A DNA stretch of 64,000 bases from Bacillaceae bacterium SAS-127. GTDB lineage: Bacteria > Bacillota > Bacilli > Bacillales > Domibacillaceae. The position numbers and the translations under genes are program-made. The stretch covers positions 1 to 64,000 of the forward strand of contig NKXN01000034.1 of the NCBI GenBank assembly GCA_002261155.1, written 5' to 3'. Below the pieces are notes generated by a model. That model searched no databases and was not told where the DNA came from. It was given only the letters and a program-made list of their open reading frames with translations. Below, in pieces: positions 17,306-25,554 of this stretch (its first letter is position 1; each line of letters opens with the position of its first letter).

Positions 17306-17342
17306 AAATAAGCCATTAAGTACCTCACTTAATGACTTTTTT
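17306..17342 (-). terminator. Terminator of the WYL regulator gene
   Basis: On the minus strand, CATTAAGT/ACTTAATG form the stem, followed by TTATTTTTG. It overlaps the stop codon region at 17329. Confidence 0.65.
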
Positions 17343-18255
17343 CTTTATATAACGCCACAATTTTCTCCGCACGTTCTCTCACAATTTGGCTTATATGATA
17401 AGGTTCAAGTACTTTGATCCGATGTCCGAAACTCAGTAAGTAACCGTATAACCATTCATTTTCAGGTAAAGACACTTCAACGATAGAGCGTTCTGCATCG
17501 ACACGTTCTGTCCCAAACATTTCCTCCATCGTTGTCACTATCTGAGGGTCAAATGACAACATAAGATGAACTAAATTTTGTGGTTGCTGCCATTCTTTAT
17601 CCCACGGCAACTCTGCTAACTGGAGTGGCTTTTTTTCAAATAGTTCCTCTGCTTCTACGATATCTTTCATCCGAGCGATTTTAAATAAACGAAAGTTTTC
17701 TCTCAATCGGCAATAACCATACACATACCACATCCGCCCTTTTTGTACTAAAGTGTGCGGCTCAATGAATCGGCTCGTGATGCTTCCATCGCTAGCCACG
17801 TAGTTAAAACGAACACAGTGAGTGGATTCAATCGCTTGTTTCAGTAAAGTAAGCTGTTCTTTTAGTACGACATTTTGTCCCCAAGGACTGAGGTCGATAA
17901 ATACTTGATCAACAGATTGCCGAACCGTCTCATCTGCCACCCCTGTTAGCTTCTCAAGCACAGCTTCAGCATGTGGGTCTTCATAAGATGTAAGCGCACT
18001 TTGAATCGCCACTGAAAGAGAAGCCAATTCGTCTTTCGTTAACACTTGCTGATCGACTCGATACCCTTCCATCAAACTAATGCCGCCGTTCGACCCTTGC
18101 TGACTAATAACGGGAATTCCGGCACAACTAAGCGTATCAACATCTCGGTAAATCGTGCGAACCGACACATCAAATAAATCAGCCAACTCTTGCGCCTTCA
18201 CTTTTTTACGATTGATTAAAATCATAATCATCGTTAATAAACGTTCTACTTTCAT
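17329..18255 (-). CDS. YafY-type HTH/WYL domain regulator
   Basis: A 308-residue regulator. Residues 1-60 form an HTH_11/DeoR-like winged helix (MILINRKKVKAQELADLFDV then SVRTIYRDVDTLSCAGIPV). The WYL domain spans about 135-220, with RFNYVASDGSITSRFIEPHT and LVQKGRMWYVYGYCRLREN; the C-terminal WCX part follows to residue 300. GGAGAG precedes the ATG by 4 bases. WYL domains sense nucleic acid or small ligands. It lies between the zinc-ribbon effector-binding protein and the iron region, and neither target nor ligand can be assigned. Confidence 0.88.
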   Translation of the reverse strand: MKVERLLTMIMILINRKKVKAQELADLFDVSVRTIYRDVDTLSCAGIPVISQQGSNGGISLMEGYRVDQQVLTKDELASLSVAIQSALTSYEDPHAEAVLEKLTGVADETVRQSVDQVFIDLSPWGQNVVLKEQLTLLKQAIESTHCVRFNYVASDGSITSRFIEPHTLVQKGRMWYVYGYCRLRENFRLFKIARMKDIVEAEELFEKKPLQLAELPWDKEWQQPQNLVHLMLSFDPQIVTTMEEMFGTERVDAERSIVEVSLPENEWLYGYLLSFGHRIKVLEPYHISQIVRERAEKIVALYKEKSH

Positions 18256-18272
18256 CGCTCTCTCCTTTCAAA

Positions 18273-18303
18273 TAACGACAATATTCGGGGAGTGACAGGC
18301 ACT
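18273..18303 (+). repeat. Interspersed repeat copy, right end lost
   Basis: AACGACAATATTCGGGG, AGTGACAGGCAC. It lies between the WYL regulator start and the terminator of ybbA. Confidence 0.75.
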
Positions 18304-18330
18304 TTTTCTCACTAACTATCATCATACTAT

Positions 18331-18366
18331 AAAAAACGACAGCCGCCTCTATGGCAGCTGTCGCTT
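18331..18366 (-). terminator. Terminator of the feu operon
   Basis: On the minus strand GCGACAGCTGCC pairs with GGCGGCTGTCGT, followed by TTTTT. The stop codon of ybbA is next to the stem. Confidence 0.85.
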
Positions 18367-19171
18367 ATTTGCTTAGTGCAAAACGATAGACGTGATTAAT
18401 GTAAGGAAGTAAGACGGAAATATGGTTTTCCTCTTCATAGCAACAATGTTTCGTCGTTAAATGAGGGATTTTCGCGGACGTTAAACGATCGAACACCAAT
18501 TTAACATCCTCAACCATTTGTTGCTTCTCTAAAGCACCAATTCCGATAAATAATTTCGTCGGGGGAAGGTCTTGCGGAACGTCTTGAAGCATTCGTTCCA
18601 TCTCTTCTATGAGCGCGCGGTTCTTCCACCAAATCGAAGGACTTCCTGCTGCATACACTTGAAAAGCTTCATATTGAGTAAACATCGTATAAAGGACAAA
18701 TAATCCCCCTAACGAATGACCGAATAACGTCTGTCTCATCCGATCAATAGAAATGAGCCCTTCAATAAATGGCTTTAACTCTTCCTCAATAAATGTGAAA
18801 AATGATTCGGCTCCTCCAGTCTTTGGCCATTCCTTCTCTGTTCGTCGCATCGGAAATTCATGCGGCTCGGCATACGTCGTATAATCATAAAATCGAGCAT
18901 CGGTATTGAAAGGTTCATCCGTCTCATAACCAATTCCGACAACGACCGCTGGATCTAGCCCATGAGGGTTTCGGGATTGCAAACGAACCGTTTCTGTTAC
19001 CGTTCCAAACACGGAATTGGCATCTAATACATAGATCACGGGAAACCCTTCAGGAGGCGCCTCAACATGCGGTGTCCACATCATCATTCGATACGTACGA
19101 CCAGCTTTGCTTTCACACGTCCATTGTTTCGCTCCTGGAATTTCAAAAGCAGTTGACTCAGTTACTTTCAT
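18365..19171 (-). CDS. ybbA: Siderophore esterase, YbbA-like
   Basis: A 268-residue alpha/beta-fold esterase of the IroE/Fes/BesA group, cytoplasmic. VIYVLDANSVFGTVTETVR is the strand and oxyanion region, the nucleophile elbow is GHSLGG, and ENHISVLLPYI carries the catalytic His. In B. subtilis ybbA follows feuABC, and esterases of this type hydrolyse the trilactone of ferric triscatecholate siderophores to release iron; the gene order here is the same. ATG 19171 is preferred over 19177 because GGAGG then lies 8 bases upstream. It is the last gene of the operon, followed by a terminator. Confidence 0.85.
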   Translation of the reverse strand: MKVTESTAFEIPGAKQWTCESKAGRTYRMMMWTPHVEAPPEGFPVIYVLDANSVFGTVTETVRLQSRNPHGLDPAVVVGIGYETDEPFNTDARFYDYTTYAEPHEFPMRRTEKEWPKTGGAESFFTFIEEELKPFIEGLISIDRMRQTLFGHSLGGLFVLYTMFTQYEAFQVYAAGSPSIWWKNRALIEEMERMLQDVPQDLPPTKLFIGIGALEKQQMVEDVKLVFDRLTSAKIPHLTTKHCCYEEENHISVLLPYINHVYRFALSK

Positions 19172-19185
19172 TTTCATACCCTCCT

Positions 19186-20211
19186 CTACTTCTTTGCTTT
19201 AAACAATAAGTAAATGAAATAAGGCACACCGATAATCGAGATCACAATCCCAACCGGCAGTTCAGCTGGAGCAAAAATCGTCTTTCCGATAAAATCGCCA
19301 ACTAACACCATGAGCATGCCAATCACTCCACAAGCAGGAATGATATATTGATACTGAATACCAACTAATCTTCTCGCGATATGAGGAGCAATCAAGCCAA
19401 CAAAGCCAATACTTCCCGATACAGATACACATGCACTTACGATTCCGACACAGCAAAGAAGAAAAATCAGTCGTTCCCGATCTTTGTTTACACCGATGCC
19501 TGTGACTGTCACTTCATCCAACTGCAATAAATTTAGCGCATGCGATCTCCACCAAATAATCGGAACTAAAATGACGACCCACGGCAATACAGCGAATATA
19601 TGAGTCCAAGTCGCATGATAAATACTGCCCGTTAACCAAACTGTCGCCATTTCAAAATCCTGCGGGTCCATTTTCAGTGAAACATAAAGAGTAATCGCAC
19701 CAAATCCTGAACCTAAGGCAATTCCTACTAAAATTAATCGTTGCGGATCAAGTGAACCTCGATGCCTAGCAAAAAGCAACAATAAAAATGCGGCACCTAA
19801 GCCTCCGAGCCAGCCAAAAAACGGCATCGTCATCACCGATAACAGACTTGCTCCTTTCATCGTTCCTTGGATGAAAAACATACAAAGAACAATCGCCGTT
19901 CCAGCCGCTGCATTAATTCCGAGAATGCCCGGATCTGCCAATTGATTTCGCGTCATGCCTTGTAACACAGCTCCTGCAATACCTAAAGCGAACCCGACGA
20001 TCGCTCCGATAATGATCCGCGGCAAACGAAATTCAAAAATGACTAAATCATAATTCGTGTCCGACTGCAATCGAAATAACGTGCGAATCGTATCCATCGC
20101 TGACACATCAAACGTGCCGTTCGTTACACTGACATACATCATGACAATAGAAAGTATGATCGTCGATAAGAACACACTTAAAAATCGAGTACGTTGACTG
20201 AGCTTACTCAA
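19186..20211 (-). CDS. feuC: Ferric siderophore ABC transporter permease FeuC
   Basis: A 341-residue FecCD-family permease with about 9-10 membrane segments. GAVLQGMTRNQLADPGILGINAAA and SGSIGFVGLIAPHIARRLVG are broken-up hallmarks of the family (coupling region GFVGLIAPHIAR). The start is TTG 20211, overlapping the FeuB stop as TTGA, with GAGGAGG 9 bases upstream. With FeuB it would form the channel for ferric bacillibactin-type siderophores. As in B. subtilis, no ATPase gene is present; there a shared ATPase (YusV) encoded elsewhere is used. Confidence 0.88.
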   Translation of the reverse strand: MSKLSQRTRFLSVFLSTIILSIVMMYVSVTNGTFDVSAMDTIRTLFRLQSDTNYDLVIFEFRLPRIIIGAIVGFALGIAGAVLQGMTRNQLADPGILGINAAAGTAIVLCMFFIQGTMKGASLLSVMTMPFFGWLGGLGAAFLLLLFARHRGSLDPQRLILVGIALGSGFGAITLYVSLKMDPQDFEMATVWLTGSIYHATWTHIFAVLPWVVILVPIIWWRSHALNLLQLDEVTVTGIGVNKDRERLIFLLCCVGIVSACVSVSGSIGFVGLIAPHIARRLVGIQYQYIIPACGVIGMLMVLVGDFIGKTIFAPAELPVGIVISIIGVPYFIYLLFKAKK

Positions 20212-21212
20212 ATGCTCCTACCTCCTCTCGTTTTAATTAAATAAAGGAAGTAAGGAACACCAAATATAGCCGTCACTACGCCAATCGGTGTCTCAAATGG
20301 ATGATTCATAAAGCGGCTAATGATATCTGCCCATGCTAAAAACAACGCACCAAAAATAGCGGCATACGGAACAATTCTCCGGTAGTCTTGACCGATCAGA
20401 AGTCTCGTAATATGAGGGATAATTAAACCAATAAAGGCAATTTTCCCAGCCATCGCAACCGATACACCCGTTAAAATAACGACACTTAATATCGTCAACC
20501 CTTTCATGAGATTAATATTGATTCCTAACCCTTGAGCAACTTCATCACCGAGGGAGATCGCCGTAACCGAACGAGCAACAACAAAAGCTAGTATTAAGCC
20601 CACAATCGCAAATGGAAGCGTCCATTTAATAAGTGTCGGGTCCATTTGATGCAGCCTTGCGTTATACCAAAAGCTAATATCTTGTGACACTTGAAAATAT
20701 ATCGATAATGCTTGAGACACCCCGTTAAGAAAGGTCCCAAGAATCGTTCCTAATATCGCCAACGTTAATGGCGTCATCCCTCCTGGCAACAAACGAGCGA
20801 TGAAAAATACAAGCGCCGCTCCTAATGCGGAGCCGATTAACGAGAACGTAATCAATGTCATAGAGGAAGCGTCCGGTATAAAAATCATGGATAATGTAAT
20901 GACAAATACCGATCCATCAGCTACCCCCATAATGGTTGGGGATGCAAGATAGTTTCTTGTCATCCCCTGCATGAGCGCTCCTGAGACAGCCATAAAAGCG
21001 CCAATTAATAATGCTCCTACGACACGTGGAAAGCGCGACGTTTGAATGATTAAATGATCCATATTGTCTGAATCAAAGTGAATGAGCGCCTCCCACACCG
21101 TTCCAAAGCTAATCGATTTCGAACCGTAAGCAATAGATACCAAGATCGTCACCAGGAAAAGGAGACCTAATAAAACAAGATGAACAACCCTGTTCTTCAA
21201 TAAAGAGCCCAT
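20208..21212 (-). CDS. feuB: Ferric siderophore ABC transporter permease FeuB
   Basis: A 334-residue FecCD-family permease, paralogous to FeuC. Characteristic stretches are SGALMQGMTRNYLASPTIMG near residue 80 and KIAFIGLIIPHITRLLIG near 270. About nine membrane segments. It follows feuA by 4 bases, with GGGGAA before its ATG, and overlaps feuC by 4 bases. The assignment as FeuB instead of FeuC rests on gene order. Confidence 0.88.
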   Translation of the reverse strand: MGSLLKNRVVHLVLLGLLFLVTILVSIAYGSKSISFGTVWEALIHFDSDNMDHLIIQTSRFPRVVGALLIGAFMAVSGALMQGMTRNYLASPTIMGVADGSVFVITLSMIFIPDASSMTLITFSLIGSALGAALVFFIARLLPGGMTPLTLAILGTILGTFLNGVSQALSIYFQVSQDISFWYNARLHQMDPTLIKWTLPFAIVGLILAFVVARSVTAISLGDEVAQGLGININLMKGLTILSVVILTGVSVAMAGKIAFIGLIIPHITRLLIGQDYRRIVPYAAIFGALFLAWADIISRFMNHPFETPIGVVTAIFGVPYFLYLIKTRGGRSI

Positions 21213-21216
21213 GCTA

Positions 21217-22197
21217 TTATTCCCCTAAATGCTTTTGTACACTTTCTAAAAACTCGATTCGGCTGTAAGCAGGGCCTCCTTCCATTAGAGGGTCCACAAC
21301 ATTTACAAACACTTGATCATTTTTAAACGCATTCGTATTTTGGATAATCGGGTTCTTTTTTAACTCTTCAAAGACCTTTTCTTCCTCTGTACCTTCACCT
21401 GTAACGAATTGTACAAATAAAGCATCTGGATTCATCGCTGCTAGTTGCTCAACAGAAATTGCTTCTTGCGTTTTCGCTTTGCTGACCTCTGCTGGGACTT
21501 CTAAACCAAGCTCACTGTATAATACAGGGTTAAAGTATACATCTTTCGGGTAAACGAACGATTGTCCTCTACGAATACGAATCGCAGCTACTTTTTTTCC
21601 TTCAAACTTTTCTTGTAAAGACGTTCTTGCCGCATTCATATCTGCTTCATATTTTGCTAGAATCTTTTCTGCTTCTGCTTGTTTTCCAGTTAATTCAGCC
21701 ATTAAATTCAAGCTTGCTTCCCAATCTGTTGCAATGTGAGATACTAAAATCGTTGGAGCAATTTTCTTCAACTTTTCGTGTACTTCTTCTGGAAATTTCG
21801 TAGAACCTAAAATAACGTCTGGCTTTAATTCCAAAATCTTTTCAAAGTTTGGTTGAGTTTTCTCACCAATGGATTCTGCTTGTTTAGTTGCTGAAGCATA
21901 AACCTCTGGAAACTTTCCACCTACCGTTACCGCTCCTGTTAGATCAACTTCAAGTACTGTTGCATCTTCCATTGCTTCCATAGCACCTGTTACAACAATC
22001 CGCTCTACATTTTGCGGAACGGTGTACTTTTCTCCAAGATATTCAACCGTTCGAGTTTCACTTCCTCCCGCCTGCTCTGTTTTCTCTTCCTTGTTACCTT
22101 CATTCTTGCTTGGCTCGCTCTTTTGGCCTCCTCCACAAGCAGCCAAAACTAGCATAAATAACGCTATTAAACTAACTAGCATAAATTTTTTATTCAT
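21217..22197 (-). CDS. feuA: Ferric siderophore-binding lipoprotein FeuA
   Basis: A 326-residue binding protein. MNKKFMLVSLIALFMLVLAAC is split here as a 20-residue hydrophobic signal ending at the lipobox; the lipid cysteine is residue 21, followed by a Gly/Lys/Glu-rich linker. The mature part is a class III siderophore-binding fold: VPQNVERIVVTG, LELKPDVILGS, and ending in EFLESVQKHL. The basic stretch RIRRGQSF may contribute to binding of the negatively charged tris-catecholate, as arginines do in FeuA. It heads the feuABC-ybbA operon behind a Fur box. The ligand type is inferred from synteny. Confidence 0.88.
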   Translation of the reverse strand: MNKKFMLVSLIALFMLVLAACGGGQKSEPSKNEGNKEEKTEQAGGSETRTVEYLGEKYTVPQNVERIVVTGAMEAMEDATVLEVDLTGAVTVGGKFPEVYASATKQAESIGEKTQPNFEKILELKPDVILGSTKFPEEVHEKLKKIAPTILVSHIATDWEASLNLMAELTGKQAEAEKILAKYEADMNAARTSLQEKFEGKKVAAIRIRRGQSFVYPKDVYFNPVLYSELGLEVPAEVSKAKTQEAISVEQLAAMNPDALFVQFVTGEGTEEEKVFEELKKNPIIQNTNAFKNDQVFVNVVDPLMEGGPAYSRIEFLESVQKHLGE

Positions 22198-22235
22198 TTC
22201 CCTTGAGCTCCTTCCAACATCCTATAAATTTTATT

Positions 22236-22250
22236 GATAACGATTATCAA
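22236..22250. promoter_or_regulatory. Fur box upstream of feuA
   Basis: TGATAACGATTATCA is a 7-1-7 Fur palindrome with one mismatch from TGATAATnATTATCA. It lies about 40 bases before the feuA ATG and overlaps a TTGATA -35-like element on the minus strand. Confidence 0.9.
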
Positions 22251-22303
22251 TATCGATTGTAACGAATCAGTAATCCCTTCACCATGGAGAAAATCCAGAA
22301 AAA

Positions 22304-23929
22304 TCATGGACTATTCACAGGCAAAAACGTCTGCAACAATTCGAGCATCCGCATATACGCATACGGTGAATGCTCTAAACATGGATCGGATGGGAGGTGG
22401 TACAATTGATTTTGGTGCACGGCAGAAAGCCTCTGCCATTCTCGATTGTTTTTCAACCTTTCCCAATTCGCTAACGTGTAGTTTTCTTGCCTAATTAACA
22501 TAAATAGATGATCTGGATTTTGTTCATTCAATTCCGCAAGCGTCACGATTTCGTTATTCATACACTTATCATAGGTCGGCTGTAAATGAAGTTGCTCATA
22601 AAGCAATTCACTAATCCCTTTCGCATAATGAGCATATAAATGTTGCTCTCGCATTTTTATGATGGCAACGGACTGGTTGCTCAATTGTTTCGTATATTGA
22701 TCTTTCACTTCTTGTAATTGACATTCGAACTTCTGCATCCAGTTCTCAGCTTGCTCTCGCTCCCCTAAAAACTCCGCCAACAATAAAAATTGCTTCTGCC
22801 ACGTTTGCTTCATAGAAATATAATAGACGGGAGCGATTTCTTCTAATTGTTGCTTCTCATACACACTAATATCATCAAAAGCAATAATGATCTGAGCACC
22901 AGCTTGTTTAATCGCTTCAATATTGGATTCGTGTACACTTCTGCGATAAGCATTTAAATGAAGAGGAATGTCTTGACGATAGTGCTGGTAATAATGAGGC
23001 GTCCATTTCGGATGCAGCGGTGCCACAAGCGGAAAAATATTAAGTGGCAATAAATATCCGATCACGGACGGATGATAGGCGATCATTTTTCGGCCGCGAT
23101 TTTTTATATACATCGAAGGAGATTCTCCAACTTCTTGCTTAAATTTACGACTGAAATAAAATTCATCTGAATAACCAACTTGATGAGCAATATCTCGAAT
23201 GGGCAATTGAGCCGTCGCCATTAATCGCTTCGCCTCTTGCATGCGCAATTCACTCACATATTTCATCACACTTTTGCCAAACTTCTTCTTAAATAAATCG
23301 CCGAAATATTTCGGGCTAAGCTCCGCCATTTGAGCAAGGCGAGCAATCGTTAAATTCTCCATATAATGCACTTCAATGTACTGTTTCGCCCGATCAATTG
23401 CTGAGCATGTATGATCGGGCTTCATTTGTGCCATATGATGAATGTAGTAAATCAGTCTTAAACACATTAATTCACAATGCAGCGAGCTTAGTCGCCTCTG
23501 GCTATGCCAACCTTTATAAAGAGAAGAACAAATAGCAAGCAGCTTCTCATCCTCTGGCAAAGATATTTTTCCCGAATAAGGGAGCGGTTTAGCATCCATC
23601 ATCACGGTTAACGATCGACCGCTTTGGTTTTCCTCATATACGTCAAAATAAACGACATACATCTCTACGCTTTCTGTCATAGCCGCTGTGACAAACGTTT
23701 CATTTGGCTTGCATAAAAAAAGTGTATTCTTTTCTAATCTATAAGTTTGAACATCTAACGATAACTCGATCTCTCCATTCGTTACGATGATCAGTGCATA
23801 AGAAAAAACAAGCTGTTGCTTTAATTGGCAATTCTCTGCGCCTTTCATGAAGTCAATAGATCGAAACTTAAAAGAGAGAGCCTCTAAATTTTTGTCATTT
23901 CCCTCTATATCTAACTGTATTTCTCTCAT
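22304..23929 (-). CDS. btr: AraC family activator with substrate-binding domain, Btr-like
   Basis: A 541-residue regulator built like B. subtilis Btr. Residues 1-150 are an N-terminal sensing region. The AraC double helix-turn-helix spans about 170-275 (NLTIARLAQMAELSPKYFGD, then IRDIAHQVGYSDEFYFSRKF). The C-terminal 260 residues resemble FeuA-type binding domains (APVYYISMKQTWQKQF, LAELNEQNPDHLFML), which in Btr bind bacillibactin so that the protein activates feuABC-ybbA. It stands upstream of feuA on the same strand, as in B. subtilis. The ATG at 23929 has GGTGGTG 5 bases upstream; a GTG two codons earlier is possible. A Fur box precedes it. Confidence 0.88.
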   Translation of the reverse strand: MREIQLDIEGNDKNLEALSFKFRSIDFMKGAENCQLKQQLVFSYALIIVTNGEIELSLDVQTYRLEKNTLFLCKPNETFVTAAMTESVEMYVVYFDVYEENQSGRSLTVMMDAKPLPYSGKISLPEDEKLLAICSSLYKGWHSQRRLSSLHCELMCLRLIYYIHHMAQMKPDHTCSAIDRAKQYIEVHYMENLTIARLAQMAELSPKYFGDLFKKKFGKSVMKYVSELRMQEAKRLMATAQLPIRDIAHQVGYSDEFYFSRKFKQEVGESPSMYIKNRGRKMIAYHPSVIGYLLPLNIFPLVAPLHPKWTPHYYQHYRQDIPLHLNAYRRSVHESNIEAIKQAGAQIIIAFDDISVYEKQQLEEIAPVYYISMKQTWQKQFLLLAEFLGEREQAENWMQKFECQLQEVKDQYTKQLSNQSVAIIKMREQHLYAHYAKGISELLYEQLHLQPTYDKCMNNEIVTLAELNEQNPDHLFMLIRQENYTLANWERLKNNREWQRLSAVHQNQLYHLPSDPCLEHSPYAYMRMLELLQTFLPVNSP

Positions 23930-23952
23930 GTTCACACCACCATCACTTTAAT

Positions 23953-23967
23953 TGATAACGATTATCA
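23953..23967. promoter_or_regulatory. Fur box upstream of btr
   Basis: TGATAACGATTATCA, identical to the feuA Fur box, 24 bases before the btr start. Confidence 0.9.
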
Positions 23968-24010
23968 TTTTTGATTATAGCATATGGATCAAGCTCTTAA
24001 TGGCTCCAAA

Positions 24011-24050
24011 ATAAAGACCTAGTAGACAAACACTGCCTACTAGGTCTTTA
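24011..24050 (-). terminator. Terminator of the flavin monooxygenase gene
   Basis: AAAGACCTAGTAG and CTACTAGGTCTTT form a perfect stem directly after the stop codon at 24057. Confidence 0.85.
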
Positions 24051-24056
24051 AACGTC

Positions 24057-25352
24057 TCACTTGATCCCTAAATGCTCACGTAAAGTCGCACCTGTATATT
24101 CACTTCTGAACAACCCTTTTTCAACTAACAACGGCATCAGTTCATCGAAAAATAACTCCATCGACTGGACAGAGCCACCCGGAAGAGCAATAAATCCATC
24201 CAGCGCGCCTGCTTCAAACCACTCAATAATGTCGTTCACCACATCTTCCACCGTACCAACGGCTACCCAATGCGCCGAGCCGACCACTTCTGGTCTCGAC
24301 AACAATTCTTCCACTGTCGGCTCCTCACGTGTAATGAACCGACGCAATAAATCGGCATGTGTCCGACTGCGAACAGGCTGATTCGGATCAGGAAGCAAAT
24401 CGGCTGTTACCCGCTTGTCTAAAGACCACTCGCTTATATCTAGACTTAAAATCGATTGAACTGATGCATATCGGTGCTCACGGCTTAAATGGGCATGTGC
24501 CTGCCGATGTAGTTCGCGCGCCTCGCTACGTGTCTTCGCTAAGAAGAAGTATAAACCAGGTAACACTCGAATCGCATCTGGCTGGCGACCTCGCTCCTTC
24601 GCCCGCCTTCTCAAATCCTCACGCAATTCAATACCCGAGCCGATATCCGGTGTCGCAGCAAAAATCGCATCCGCTACCGAAGCGGCAAAATGTCGACCCG
24701 AATCAGACGCTCCAGCTTGAAATAAAGGAATTTCACCCGATGAATGGGCTGGTAAATTAAGCGGACCTTTCACGCTGAAAAAATCACCCGAATGATCAAT
24801 TGAGGAAACGAGCTCCTTATTCGCAAACTGTCCCGACGCACGTTCAATCGTCAACGCCTCATGTGGATAACTCGTCCATAGCTTGCGCACAACATCCGTA
24901 AATTCACTCGCTTTCCTATACCTTTCTGGAGAAGATGGCATAGGAGAATCACCGAAATTTTCAGCCCCTTCTATAGAAGTAACGATATTCCATCCAGCGC
25001 GTCCATTGCTGATCCAATGCAGCGACTGAAGCTGTCTTGCGACGACATATGGCGGATTAAAAGTGGTAGAAGCGGTCGTAACAAGCCCAATCCGTTCCGT
25101 TTCACAAGCAATTGAAGTAAGCAAAAGCGTCGGGTCCAAACTACCGAAACCAGGAGATTTATCTAACACTTTTTGGTTAAGAAATAACGTATCCGGTCTG
25201 AAAACAAAATCAAGCTTCGCCTTCTCAGCCTTCTTTGCCAGTTCGACGTAGAAATCGGTTGAATATAAGTTCTCTACGTTACTATGTTCCTTCCCTTTTC
25301 TCCAGGTTGCCGTTAACGACAATCCGATGCACAGCTGTCTATTTGTAGTCAT
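24057..25352 (-). CDS. NtaA/SnaA/DszA-type FMN-dependent monooxygenase
   Basis: A 431-residue luciferase-like monooxygenase of the class that includes nitrilotriacetate (NtaA) and EDTA (EmoA) monooxygenases; these use FMNH2 from a partner reductase. Visible: FRPDTLFLN, GLVTTASTTFNPPYVVARQ, SNGRAGWNIVTS, FGDSPMPSSPERYRKASEF, PLFQAGASDSGRHFAA. All are conserved family stretches and the length is typical. ATG 25352 has GGAAGG 9 bases upstream. A Fur box lies just before it, so it is probably iron-repressed. It may attack iron chelators or help free iron from them, which is inference. No reductase gene is in the window. Confidence 0.85.
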   Translation of the reverse strand: MTTNRQLCIGLSLTATWRKGKEHSNVENLYSTDFYVELAKKAEKAKLDFVFRPDTLFLNQKVLDKSPGFGSLDPTLLLTSIACETERIGLVTTASTTFNPPYVVARQLQSLHWISNGRAGWNIVTSIEGAENFGDSPMPSSPERYRKASEFTDVVRKLWTSYPHEALTIERASGQFANKELVSSIDHSGDFFSVKGPLNLPAHSSGEIPLFQAGASDSGRHFAASVADAIFAATPDIGSGIELREDLRRRAKERGRQPDAIRVLPGLYFFLAKTRSEARELHRQAHAHLSREHRYASVQSILSLDISEWSLDKRVTADLLPDPNQPVRSRTHADLLRRFITREEPTVEELLSRPEVVGSAHWVAVGTVEDVVNDIIEWFEAGALDGFIALPGGSVQSMELFFDELMPLLVEKGLFRSEYTGATLREHLGIK

Positions 25353-25375
25353 ACGTACCAACCTTCCGTATTAAT

Positions 25376-25390
25376 TGATAATTATTCTCA
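25376..25390. promoter_or_regulatory. Fur box upstream of the monooxygenase gene
   Basis: TGATAATTATTCTCA matches TGATAATnATTATCA at 14 of 15 positions counting the central base as free. It lies 24 bases before the start. Confidence 0.8.
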
Positions 25391-25511
25391 TTATATGATC
25401 GACCACTCCTTTGAAACCATAGACAAAACCCAGAATGTTTTTGGACGATTTCCGCATCAAACCTTTATATTTTCTTAAGGATTATCTATTAAAATAGCAT
25501 TAATAAGAACA

Positions 25512-25545
25512 AGCGAAGAAACACCTCATGATGTCTCTTCGCTTG
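25512..25545. terminator. Terminator
   Basis: AAGCGAAGA and TCTTCGCTT stem around CATCATGAGG, just after the chemoreceptor stop codon on the minus strand. Confidence 0.7.
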
Positions 25546-25554
25546 GATCTATAC

